DNA of 64,000 nt from PALSA-1003 sp963791945 (GTDB taxonomy: Bacteria; Pseudomonadota; Gammaproteobacteria; Burkholderiales; Casimicrobiaceae), in contig CAWBUD010000002.1 of NCBI GenBank assembly GCA_963791945.1, positions 2,046,001 to 2,110,000 of the forward strand. The letters are read 5' to 3'. Shown one piece after another: positions 25,072-33,038 of this stretch; within the stretch, counting starts at the first letter, position 1, and each line of letters opens with the position of its first letter. The notes under the pieces were generated by a model that saw only the letters and a program-made list of their open reading frames with translations, was not told the origin of the DNA and made no database searches. The translations under genes were made by a program, and so were the position numbers.

Positions 25072-26776
25072 GACTTTTCTCCGGCTTAAGATAGGGGGCG
25101 GGGATCGGCTGGACGCGTGACCGCCACTCACCATCGACGCGACTGACGATGTTCCGGCACATCCAGTTCTCGTTGTCGACATACGGATAATCCTCGCGGT
25201 AGAACGGGCCCCGGCTCTCCTTGCGGTTCAGCCCCGAGCGCACGGTGGCCTCGCACGCATCGAGCATCGAGCACACGTCCAGCGCATCCATCCAGCCCGT
25301 GTTCCAGCTGCGCGAGGTGCTCTGCAGGCTCAGCCGCGGCACCATCTCCCGCCGTACCGCCTGCAGCGCTTCCAGCGCCGCATTGAGCTTCTGCTCGTTC
25401 TTCACATAGCCGAGCTCCCACATGATCGCCCGGATCCGCAGCTTCGCCTGGATCGGCCGCACCCCGTCCGCACCGGCGCGCAGAAAGCCGAACACTCTCT
25501 TCTCCTCCGCCGCCACTGCCTGCTCCGGCAGCGGCCTCCGGCCACCCACCACGGCGGCATCCGCCGCGGCCTCCGCCGCCACTTTGCCGTCGAAGCTCAC
25601 CGCACCAATACCGCCAAGGAAATGGCAGCCGATGGCCCCCGCGATGTAGAGGCCGGGCAGGCTGGTCTCCATGCGCTCGGTGTCGACGTTGATCCCGCCT
25701 TGGCGCATGTGCCAGGTGATGCCGCACTCGATGCGGTCCTTGCCCACATCGAGCCCCAGCTTGCTCCACACCTTGGCCTGGTGCTGATGGGTCCGGGTGA
25801 TCTCTGCCGGGATGTGGTCGTAGCCTGAATAATAGCCACCGTCCCAGCGTGCCTTGCCCGCCATGACTTCGCGCGACAGACGGCGGATCTGCTCGGTGTA
25901 CGGCGCCGAGACGCCGGGGCTGTGGGTCTTCTGCTCGAAGAACATTTCGCCCTGGGAGTTGTAGAGGCGCGAAGTCTCCGGGGTTCCCACGAGCGGGTTG
26001 GGATAGAGGTGGAAGCGCATCCATGCTCGCGGTGTTGCCACGTCGCTTACGTGCCACCACTGGATCTCGAGATTGGCGAGCTCGGCGCCGGCACGCACCG
26101 CCATCGCCACGCCGTCGGCCGACTGCTCGCGCGTCCCCGTGGAGCGCGTCGCCAGGTAGTCCGAATGACCGGTAGCGAGGATGACCGATTTGGCCAGGAC
26201 GGCGAAGAACCTGCCGCGACGATAGTCGAGCACGGTGGCGCCGACGACGCGCTCGCCGTCACTTAGTAGCGAAGTCACCGCGCACTCCTCGTGCACGGGG
26301 ATGCCGCGCCGGAGGATCTCCCGCCGCCGCTTGTCAAGGATCGCGGGGCCTGTCGCCCCTTGCTTGTGAGCGACGAGGTTGGGGGTGCGCCGACTTCCAG
26401 TCGGTTGAATGCGCCCCTTGTCATCCCGCCGCCAATAGGCACCGAGGCGCTCGAGATCGCCGAAGAACTCGGTACGCATGTAGGCTTCCAGCCGGCGGCA
26501 GTATTCCTGGTCTGCCAGGTAATGGTTGTAGTAGCGCACCATGAACACCAGGCGATGGCGGTCTCTCTCCTCAGGGCTCATATCGTCGACGAGCCACTCC
26601 TTCGTTGGTGTGCCAAACGGAATGGTGCTGGCGAAGATCGAGCAACCGCTCTTGCCGATGAGGCCCTTCACGACCATCGTCACCTTCGCACCGCAGTCGG
26701 CGGCCTTGAGCACCGCATTCGTACCGGCGGCCCCCCCGCCGATTACCAGGACATCGGTCTCGACCACATCAGCCAT
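25043..26776 (-). CDS. FrdA/AprA-type FAD-dependent oxidoreductase, copy 2
   Basis: 577-residue flavoprotein, clearly paralogous to the one at 13943-15730. The FAD loop DVLVIGGGAAGTNAVLKA, the KSGCSIFAS segment without the covalent-flavin His, and ECGITWHMRQGGINVDTERM are all present. It is the first gene of the operon and is followed by Fe-S and HdrB-like genes, giving an SdhABE-like arrangement known from type-E succinate:quinone and methylmenaquinol:fumarate reductases. No twin-arginine or Sec signal is visible, so it is cytoplasmic. The substrate is unlikely to be plain succinate, since a duplicated, pathway-linked oxidoreductase for an unsaturated acid is more in keeping with the context. 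Confidence 0.9.
   Translation of the reverse strand: MADVVETDVLVIGGGAAGTNAVLKAADCGAKVTMVVKGLIGKSGCSIFASTIPFGTPTKEWLVDDMSPEERDRHRLVFMVRYYNHYLADQEYCRRLEAYMRTEFFGDLERLGAYWRRDDKGRIQPTGSRRTPNLVAHKQGATGPAILDKRRREILRRGIPVHEECAVTSLLSDGERVVGATVLDYRRGRFFAVLAKSVILATGHSDYLATRSTGTREQSADGVAMAVRAGAELANLEIQWWHVSDVATPRAWMRFHLYPNPLVGTPETSRLYNSQGEMFFEQKTHSPGVSAPYTEQIRRLSREVMAGKARWDGGYYSGYDHIPAEITRTHQHQAKVWSKLGLDVGKDRIECGITWHMRQGGINVDTERMETSLPGLYIAGAIGCHFLGGIGAVSFDGKVAAEAAADAAVVGGRRPLPEQAVAAEEKRVFGFLRAGADGVRPIQAKLRIRAIMWELGYVKNEQKLNAALEALQAVRREMVPRLSLQSTSRSWNTGWMDALDVCSMLDACEATVRSGLNRKESRGPFYREDYPYVDNENWMCRNIVSRVDGEWRSRVQPIPAPYLKPEKSREPFFETDY
25131..25572. repeat. Near-identical tract shared with 14031-14472 (copy B)
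   Basis: Counterpart of the copy A tract, at an offset of exactly 11,100 bp and in the same orientation. It lies wholly inside the C-terminal coding part of FrdA-like copy 2. Differences seen are single, mostly third-position changes. The direct orientation means unequal recombination between the two copies would delete or duplicate the intervening 11.1 kb, which includes the importer, CoA synthetase and Fe-S genes. Confidence 0.85.
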
Positions 26777-26978
26777 ATCGAATTTCTAACGCGCTCCGTC
26801 CGACGACTACCCGGCGCCGGCACAAGCGGTTACGAGCTTCGATGTCCGCCCAAATCAGCTCACCCGCAAGAAGCGAACCGGTGCAGCGGGCGACAGCCCC
26901 AGATAGCGCTTCACCGGGCATATTCGGTCTGGATCCTTCGGCTTGGTGCCGGAGAGTCCTGCTAGGCAGAAACCGTTT

Positions 26979-26984
26979 TATAAT
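26979..26984 (+). promoter_or_regulatory. Divergent -10 (TATAAT) facing the UbiD gene
   Basis: A perfect TATAAT lies on the plus strand here, followed by a likely start site near 26991 and the operator palindrome at 27001-27015. No good -35 is found 16-18 bp upstream (GTCCTG at best), so the promoter would be weak or activator-dependent. If real, the plus-strand UbiD/importer genes and the minus-strand flavoprotein operon share one operator region. The leader to the UbiD ATG would be about 130 bases. Confidence 0.45.
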
Positions 26985-27000
26985 GAGCCCACCGTGAAAT

Positions 27001-27064
27001 TTCCGTATTTCGGAACTTATATTTGCGATTCGGAATTATCGTGAGAGGGCCGCAGCCTTGTCAA
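27001..27064 (-). promoter_or_regulatory. Promoter and tandem operator of the FrdA2 operon
   Basis: Minus-strand TTGACA (27064-27059), an 18 bp spacer and GATAAT (27040-27035). The palindrome TTCCG-TATTT-CGGAA occupies 27001-27015; a second copy, degenerate on its left arm but with intact TTCGGAA, is at 27021-27035 and abuts the -10. The bases flanking both copies (CTT after the first, TTAT after the second) are also shared with the 12.6 kb site. The leader to the FrdA2 ATG is about 250 bases, longer than at the other three sites, and no protein can be supported in it. Confidence 0.8.
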
Positions 27065-27123
27065 GGGCTGGCCCTCTCGTGGTACCGAGAACGAATCTGC
27101 TAGAGTCAAGCGCAAGATCGCAT

Positions 27124-28473
27124 ATGGAGAACAGCGTGGCGCCGAGCTTGGGAGAGTATCTGCGCATTCTCGAACGCCGGAATCAGCTCTTGGTAGTGCG
27201 CCGGGAAGTCGACCCGAGGTTCGAGCTAAACGCGGTGATCCGCAAGGTGCAGGCCGGCCCCAACCTGCCGATCCTGTTCGAGAAGGTGCGCGGCACGCGT
27301 TATCCGGTGGTCAGCAACATGCTGGGCAACTATCGCTTCATCGCCGAGCTGTTGGGTTGCGAGGTCGGTGGCGTGGCCGCACGCTGGGCAGCGCTCACGT
27401 CGTCGTCGAGCCCTATTGCCGATGAGCACCCGGCAGGCAATTCCGACTACGAAGAAATCTCCCTCGCTGACCTTCCGCACGTCACGTTTTCAGAGAAGGA
27501 CGCCGGCCCTTATGTCACGGCGGGCGTAATCATCGGCCGCGACCCAGATACTGGCGTGGTAAACCTTTCCTATCATCGCATGCAGATCATCGACGACAGG
27601 GAGCTACGCTGCCGGCTCTCTACCTCGGGAGATCTCTACCGCATCCAGCAGAAGATGGAGAAGCGCGACGCGCCGACGCCTGCAGTGGTGGCAATCGGGC
27701 TGCCTCCGGCCGTGATGCTTGCCGGCGCGGCGACGATCGGGCCGATGAACAGCGAATACGAGTTCGCAGCACGGATTTCCGGTAAGCGGTTTCCGACCCG
27801 GCCCTCTCCGATCGCGGGGCTGCCGGTGCCGATTGAGACCGAGTTCCTGATCGAAGGCGAAATCCTATCGGGCGTGAGGCGTCGCGAAGGCCCGTTCGGC
27901 GAATGGATGGATTACTACGTGCCAGCGACGGATAACCACGTGTTCGTCGTGAAAAAGGTGTTCGCCAGGAAGAACGCAAAGTTCTATGCCATCAGCGCCG
28001 GTTCGATCGAGGAACTGGCGATGACCGCCGTGCCGCTGGCGGGCGGGATCTACAACGGCATCCGCAGCTGGGTCTCGGGCTTGCACGACGTGACCTGTTT
28101 CCCCTTGCTCCAGTTCTGCGCCGTGAAGATTACGAAGACTGCCGATGGCCAGCCGCAGCGCGCAATGCTGGCCGCGTTCGGCGCCGACATGAACCGGGTG
28201 CTCTACTGCGTCGTCGTCGACGAAGACGTAGACATCCACAACTGGTCGGACGTGCTCTGGGCGATCGCCACGCGCTGCCGGCCCGACCGCGACATCATCC
28301 AGATTCCGGGCGTGCCCTCTTTTTCACGTGATCCGCATCGCATACATTGGGGGCGGATCGGTATCGATGCGACCAAGCCGCTCGAGCACGCAGCGGATTT
28401 TGAGCGCAAGAAATCGCCGGGCCTCGACACACTCAGACTCGAAGACTACATCACACATGAGCAGTTACCGTAG
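27124..28473 (+). CDS. UbiD-family prenylated-FMN decarboxylase, copy 1
   Basis: 449-residue UbiD/Fdc-type (de)carboxylase acting on an aromatic, heteroaromatic or alpha,beta-unsaturated acid with prenylated FMN. The N-terminal domain is followed by the core with VNLSYHRMQI (cofactor Arg region) and the acid-base segment RREGPFGEWMDYY, which keeps both catalytic Glu positions of the family motif. The stretch after HRMQ (DDRELRCRLSTSGDLYRI) departs from the usual pattern seen in copy 2, so the substrate or activity may differ. ATG 27124 was preferred; the frame opens 22 codons earlier. It diverges from the FrdA2 operon and leads into an ABC importer and a hydrolase. Confidence 0.9.
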   Translation: MENSVAPSLGEYLRILERRNQLLVVRREVDPRFELNAVIRKVQAGPNLPILFEKVRGTRYPVVSNMLGNYRFIAELLGCEVGGVAARWAALTSSSSPIADEHPAGNSDYEEISLADLPHVTFSEKDAGPYVTAGVIIGRDPDTGVVNLSYHRMQIIDDRELRCRLSTSGDLYRIQQKMEKRDAPTPAVVAIGLPPAVMLAGAATIGPMNSEYEFAARISGKRFPTRPSPIAGLPVPIETEFLIEGEILSGVRRREGPFGEWMDYYVPATDNHVFVVKKVFARKNAKFYAISAGSIEELAMTAVPLAGGIYNGIRSWVSGLHDVTCFPLLQFCAVKITKTADGQPQRAMLAAFGADMNRVLYCVVVDEDVDIHNWSDVLWAIATRCRPDRDIIQIPGVPSFSRDPHRIHWGRIGIDATKPLEHAADFERKKSPGLDTLRLEDYITHEQLP

Positions 28474-28483
28474 GAGGACAACC

Positions 28484-29506
28484 ATGTTCCCGAAGCTTCC
28501 GCCTCAGCTATGCCGCATCATCCTGGCAGTGGGCGTCGCATTCACAGCCCTGCCGGTCGCCGGTGAGGAAGCCGTCAACTTCGCGCTCGATTGGGTCGTC
28601 AACGGCACGCACGCCCCATATTTCGTCGCCCGCGACAAGGGTTTCTACCGTGACGCCGGCCTCGACGTAACGATCTCACGGGGCTTCGGCTCCGGCGACA
28701 CGGTGAAGCGGGTCGCCACAGGGTCGGCGCAGATCGGGCTCGCGGATTCCGGTGCGATCATCGCTTCGCGCGCCAATGACGACGTGCCCGTGCGCATGGT
28801 GGCGATGATCTACGACCACGCGACTCTCGGGCTCATCTATCTCGCGCAGTCGGGAATCAAGGTGCCCAAGGACATCGAGGGGCGCACCATCGGCCGCACG
28901 GCCTCGGGAGCGTCGGTGAACATGTTTCCCGGCTTTCTCAAGGCGAACGGCATCGACCGCAGCAAGATCCGCGAAGTCGTCGTGGATGGTGCCACCTTCG
29001 CGCCGCTGCTAATGTCCGGGCAAGCCGACGCCGTGCTGGAACAGAGCATCAACATCGGCAAGTTCCGTCGCGCAGCGGCGCAGCAGGGGAAAACCGCGCT
29101 CGCGATGAGCTACGCGGACTTCGGCCTCGAAGCCTATGGCAACGCGCTCATCGTGAATCCGGTCACGCTGCGCGAGAAGCCCGAGATGGTGCGGCGCTTT
29201 GTCGCTGCGACGCTTAAAGGGATGGTGTACGCATTCGACCATCCCGACGAGGCCATCGCCGCCCTCCGCAAGAGTAATCCCGAAGTCGATGCTGATGCCG
29301 CCATGGACGAGCTCGTTACGCTGAAGGAGATGGACACGAACGCCGGCTTGCGCAAGAACGGCCTCGGCACGATCGACGTCGCACGCCTCGAGAAGACCCG
29401 CGACATCGTCACCGAGGCCCTTTCGCTCAAGCGCAAAGTGTCCGTCGAGGACATCTATGCGCCGGGCTACCTGCCGAAGACGCCCGTCGTGACAAGTGCA
29501 AAGTAG
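28484..29506 (+). CDS. NitT/TauT-type ABC transporter substrate-binding protein
   Basis: 340-residue SsuA/THI5-like binding protein. The ATG at 28484 has a near-perfect AGGAGG ribosome site and begins a signal peptide (hydrophobic core, cleavage near PVAGEEA, about residue 26). The mature start VNFALDWVVNGTHAPYFVARDKGFY and the segment GSAQIGLADSGAIIASRA are hallmarks of the nitrate/sulfonate/taurine/thiamin-precursor class. It starts 10 bp after the UbiD stop, and the ATPase and permease follow at once, giving a complete importer. The ligand is probably a small heterocycle or acid consumed by this pathway. Confidence 0.93.
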   Translation: MFPKLPPQLCRIILAVGVAFTALPVAGEEAVNFALDWVVNGTHAPYFVARDKGFYRDAGLDVTISRGFGSGDTVKRVATGSAQIGLADSGAIIASRANDDVPVRMVAMIYDHATLGLIYLAQSGIKVPKDIEGRTIGRTASGASVNMFPGFLKANGIDRSKIREVVVDGATFAPLLMSGQADAVLEQSINIGKFRRAAAQQGKTALAMSYADFGLEAYGNALIVNPVTLREKPEMVRRFVAATLKGMVYAFDHPDEAIAALRKSNPEVDADAAMDELVTLKEMDTNAGLRKNGLGTIDVARLEKTRDIVTEALSLKRKVSVEDIYAPGYLPKTPVVTSAK

Positions 29507-29511
29507 CGTTT

Positions 29512-30297
29512 GTGGCAAGCGCTGCTACGCCCCTGGTCTCGCTCGAAGGGGTGACGCACCGCTTTGCCACGCGCTCGGGAACCGACGTCACGGCGCTCCA
29601 GGAAGTGTCGCTCGTTATCGAGCGCGACCAGTTCGTGACCGTGGTCGGTCCCAGCGGGTGCGGCAAGACCACGCTGATGAAGCTCGTCGGCGGCATCATG
29701 CGGCCAACGCGGGGCACAGTCAGGTTGAACGGCGAAGTTCTCGCGCGCCCATCGCGGAAAGTGGGCATGGTGTTTCAGCGTCCGGTCCTGCTGCCATGGT
29801 CCACGGTGCTGGAGAACGTGCTGTTTCCGCTCAAGATGCTCGGCTGGCCGACAGCGCCCCGCAAGGACGAGGCACGCAGCCTGATCGAACTGGTCGGCCT
29901 GAGCGGGTTCGAGAACGCGCTGCCGCACGAGCTCTCCGGCGGCATGCAGCAGCGCGTGTCGATCTGTCGGGCGCTGATCTACGAACCCGAACTGCTGCTG
30001 ATGGATGAGCCGTTCGGCGCGCTTGACGCTATGATGCGCGAGGATCTGGGCTTTGAACTCCTGCGGATCTGGACGGAGAAGCGCAAGACGGTAGTGTTCG
30101 TTACCCATAGCATCGCAGAGTCGGTGATGCTGGCCGATCGCGTCATCGTGATGACGGCACGTCCAGGCCGGGTGGTGATGGACGTCTCGATCACGCTTGC
30201 GCGTCCGCGCACGGCGGACACGGAGTTCACGGCCGAGTTCAAGGATTTCGCGAAGACCATCAAGTTAGCCGTCTTTTCCGGCGCGAAGGGCTGCTGA
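29512..30297 (+). CDS. NitT/TauT-type ABC transporter ATPase
   Basis: About 261-residue ATPase of the SsuB/TauB class. Motifs: Walker A GPSGCGKTT, Q-loop VFQRPVLLPW, signature LSGGMQQRVS, Walker B LLLMDEPFGALD and H-loop VTHSIAESV. The start is GTG at 29512, five bases after the binding-protein stop. Its stop overlaps the permease ATG (TGATG), so the two are coupled. Cytoplasmic face of the inner membrane. Confidence 0.94.
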   Translation: MASAATPLVSLEGVTHRFATRSGTDVTALQEVSLVIERDQFVTVVGPSGCGKTTLMKLVGGIMRPTRGTVRLNGEVLARPSRKVGMVFQRPVLLPWSTVLENVLFPLKMLGWPTAPRKDEARSLIELVGLSGFENALPHELSGGMQQRVSICRALIYEPELLLMDEPFGALDAMMREDLGFELLRIWTEKRKTVVFVTHSIAESVMLADRVIVMTARPGRVVMDVSITLARPRTADTEFTAEFKDFAKTIKLAVFSGAKGC

Positions 30298-31094
30298 TGG
30301 CCGCGCCGGATACGACGCTTCGCAAGCCGCTCATCGAATACGTCCAGACCACGCTCGCCGTTGTTGCACTGCTCGTCGGCTGGGAAGTCCTCTGCAAGGC
30401 ACTCTCGGTGCCGAAGTGGCTGTTGCCGGCGCCGAGCCAGATTGTCGCGGACACCTGGGAGATACGCGGCGTGCTGCCGATGCACTTCGGCGCGACCCTC
30501 GCGACGGTCCTCGGCGGCTTCGCGGTCGCCATCATCGCCGGCATCCCGATCGCCGTGCTCGTCGTCTACTCGCCGTTCCTACGGCGCGTGATCCTTCCGT
30601 TCCTCTTGACGCTGCAATCCGTGCCCAAGGTCGCGTTGGCGCCGCTGCTGCTGCTCTGGATCGGCTACGGTCTGGCCTCGAACATCATCATCGCAGCAAC
30701 GGTGGCCTTCTTTCCCATCGTCATCAACACCGCGACCGGCCTCGAGTCAGTGGACATTGAACTGCTGGAGCTCACTCGTTCGCTCGACGCCAGCACAGCG
30801 CGCGTGTTCTGGCGCGTACGCTTGCCGTGGGCGCTACCGTATATCTTCAGCAGCCTCAAGGTGGCGATCACCCTCGCCGTGATCGGCGCGGTGGTTGCCG
30901 AGTTCGTCGGCTCGGACAAAGGCCTCGGGTACCTGATTCTCACGAGCTCGGGCGCAATGAAGACCTCGGTGATGTTCGGCGTCCTGGTCCTTCTCTCGCT
31001 GCTCGGGATTGCGAGCTTCTACGCTGTGGCTTGGGCGGAGCGAAAACTGTGTCCCTGGTACCTCCCAACCAGCACGAATCTGCAGGCCACTTGA
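30297..31094 (+). CDS. NitT/TauT-type ABC transporter permease
   Basis: 265-residue SsuC/TauC-like inner-membrane permease with about six helices, including AVVALLVGWEVLCKAL near the start. The EAA-type loop (LTRSLDASTARVFWRVRLPWALPYIF) lies about residues 155-180. It completes the importer begun at 28484. A 99 bp gap follows before the hydrolase gene. A short inverted repeat (TTCTGC/GCAGAA) falls in that gap but has no T-tract, so I do not call it a terminator. Confidence 0.93.
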   Translation: MAAPDTTLRKPLIEYVQTTLAVVALLVGWEVLCKALSVPKWLLPAPSQIVADTWEIRGVLPMHFGATLATVLGGFAVAIIAGIPIAVLVVYSPFLRRVILPFLLTLQSVPKVALAPLLLLWIGYGLASNIIIAATVAFFPIVINTATGLESVDIELLELTRSLDASTARVFWRVRLPWALPYIFSSLKVAITLAVIGAVVAEFVGSDKGLGYLILTSSGAMKTSVMFGVLVLLSLLGIASFYAVAWAERKLCPWYLPTSTNLQAT

Positions 31095-31193
31095 CGCTTG
31101 TGCCGCGAATTGCAACCCCTAACTTCTGCGCCGTTAGCGGAGCAGAACTAAGCTAGCAGTTGCCAGACTACAGAAGATTTTAGCCGTGCTCCG

Positions 31194-32237
31194 ATGACCG
31201 ATCCCTACACCGACAAATTGCAGGATATCCCCTTGTATCGGCCGGGTAAGCCGCCGCTTACGTATTTTGAAAGCGATTATCTGGCGGAATTTCATAAGAC
31301 GTGGAGACGGCCGTGGGGAAGCCAGTCCAGCTATGCTCGACTGCGCGCAGTAGTCGTTCACCGTCCGGGAGCCGAAGCCGCCTGGGGTGACGTGGACCCG
31401 GACTATCTCAACCTCCCGACCGGATTGCCCAATCTAGCTCGCATGCAAGCCCAGCATGATGAGTTTGTGAAAGTGCTGCGTGAAAACAACGTAGAAGTCC
31501 TACCCCTGGACGCGTCTCCGCCGGTGCTTGGGACGTACGGGATCCCTTTGCGCAGTGCAACCTATACGCACGAGACGCTTATGGTAAAGGGCGGGGCCAT
31601 CATCTGCCGCTGCGCGCCCGCCTATAAGCGCGGTCTCGAATATTATCAATCCCGGACTATTGGAGCGCTAGGCTGTCCGATCCTGTACAGCGTGCATGGA
31701 AAGGGGTTTTTCGAGTCGAGCAATGCCGTTTGGCTGGATAAGAAGAGCCTGCCCTTGGCGATCAGTCAACGCGCGAACCAGGAAGGCGTCCGGCAGGTCA
31801 GCTCGATCCTGCAAGAGTTCGGCGTTGAAGACATCCACATTGTGCATTTGCCCGGCCCTCTGAATACGCGGAAAGCACAAACTGGCAGGGGCGGTGGTGC
31901 TTTCCACTTGGACATGGTTTTTGGCGTGGCCGCGCCCCGCCTGGGCGTGATTTATCCAGCTTGCGTGGGCTATGCATTTGTCGATTACCTGCTGCATAAG
32001 AAGGGGTTCGACTTGATCGAAATTCCGGACGAAGAAGTCAATGGTTGTCCATCGAATTTCCTCGTGGTCGAGCCCGGTAAGCTGATCATGCCGGCCGGCA
32101 ACCCGATCGTAAGCGCCGAATTACGCAAGCGAGGCATTACAGTTATTGAAGTGGATCTTACTGAATTTACAAACGCTGGCGGCGGGCCGACCTGCATGAC
32201 TCTGCCGGTGATCCGGGATGAGGAGAAAGATAGCTAG
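31194..32237 (+). CDS. Arginine deiminase/dimethylargininase-superfamily protein
   Basis: 347-residue protein of the guanidine-modifying (amidinotransferase/ADI/DDAH) superfamily. These beta-propeller enzymes use a catalytic His and a C-terminal Cys; here the candidates are His in GGGAFHLDMVFG (about residue 240) and Cys in AGGGPTCMTLPV (about 336). Reactions in the family are hydrolysis of arginine, dimethylarginine or agmatine, or amidino transfer. It follows the NitT-type importer by 99 bp on the same strand. Base composition looks slightly less GC-rich than its neighbours (by eye). The substrate, perhaps a ureido or guanidino intermediate, is not predictable here. Confidence 0.85.
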   Translation: MTDPYTDKLQDIPLYRPGKPPLTYFESDYLAEFHKTWRRPWGSQSSYARLRAVVVHRPGAEAAWGDVDPDYLNLPTGLPNLARMQAQHDEFVKVLRENNVEVLPLDASPPVLGTYGIPLRSATYTHETLMVKGGAIICRCAPAYKRGLEYYQSRTIGALGCPILYSVHGKGFFESSNAVWLDKKSLPLAISQRANQEGVRQVSSILQEFGVEDIHIVHLPGPLNTRKAQTGRGGGAFHLDMVFGVAAPRLGVIYPACVGYAFVDYLLHKKGFDLIEIPDEEVNGCPSNFLVVEPGKLIMPAGNPIVSAELRKRGITVIEVDLTEFTNAGGGPTCMTLPVIRDEEKDS

Positions 32238-32349
32238 GGAATGATCGGTTTCTGACACGGCGCCAAATCGTAGTTGCAGGGGCCCTAGTGTCCGTGGAAA
32301 GTGCGGCGCACGGCGGGCGCGCCGGCGTCGCGAGCCGTCGCCACTCGCG

Positions 32350-32940
32350 CTACTTCTTGCTCGCGTCCTGCAGGGCGGGGGCTTGCCAGCGGCGGACGAG
32401 CGAGTTGGCGATCCCGAAAAGGTCGAGCACCCGGCCAACGCTGTGGTTGACGATATCGTCAATGCTTTCGGGCTTGTCGTAGAAGGCCGGCACGGGCGGC
32501 ATGACGATCGCACCCATTTCGGTCACTTGGGTCATCGCGCGGAGATGCCCGAGATGCAGCGGCGTTTCCCGCACCATCAGCACCAACCGGCGCCGCTCCT
32601 TGAGAACGACATCGGCGGCACGCGTTAGCAGACTGGAGGTAACCCCAGTCGCGATTTCCGACAAGCTGCGAATTGAGCACGGGGCGACGATCATACCGAG
32701 GGTCTCGAATGATCCGCTTGAAATCGATGCTCCGATGTCGTCGTTTCGATGGTTCACGTCAGCCAGCGCTTGGACCTCGGCTACTTTAAGCGAAAGCTCA
32801 TAGCCCAGCGTAACCTGCGCCGAGCGGGTAATCACTAAATGCGTTTCGAGCCCGGTCGAGCGCAATGCCTCGAGCATACGAACGCCGTATATGATGCCGG
32901 AGGCGCCGCTGATGCCGACAATGATCCTTCGGGTTGGCAT
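32350..32940 (-). CDS. ubiX: Flavin prenyltransferase UbiX/Pad1
   Basis: 196-residue UbiX-family enzyme that joins dimethylallyl phosphate to FMN, making the prenylated FMN needed by UbiD decarboxylases. The N-terminal FMN loop IIVGISGASGIIYGVRML, the ISSGSFETLGMIVAPCS segment and the LVLMVRETPLHLGHLRAM phosphate-binding stretch are all present, so it should be active. It lies 98 bp downstream of the second UbiD gene in the same direction and faces the hydrolase gene on the other strand. A dedicated UbiX supports real use of both UbiD proteins. Confidence 0.95.
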   Translation of the reverse strand: MPTRRIIVGISGASGIIYGVRMLEALRSTGLETHLVITRSAQVTLGYELSLKVAEVQALADVNHRNDDIGASISSGSFETLGMIVAPCSIRSLSEIATGVTSSLLTRAADVVLKERRRLVLMVRETPLHLGHLRAMTQVTEMGAIVMPPVPAFYDKPESIDDIVNHSVGRVLDLFGIANSLVRRWQAPALQDASKK

Positions 32941-33038
32941 CAGGCGACTCCGTCACAGCTCCGACAAGATCCGGCTCGTGCCGGGCCCGCACGCTGCTTC
33001 GACTTGAATTCATTCATGTTAGATATCCTTGAGGTCGC

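Noticed and set aside
26777..26976. Short coding remnant in the FrdA2 leader
   Set aside because: Several frames are open for about 40 codons, but none shows a motif, ribosome site or codon pattern better than chance.
31120..31150. TTCTGC/GCAGAA hairpin after the NitT-type permease as a terminator
   Set aside because: The stem is only six base pairs and no T-tract follows.
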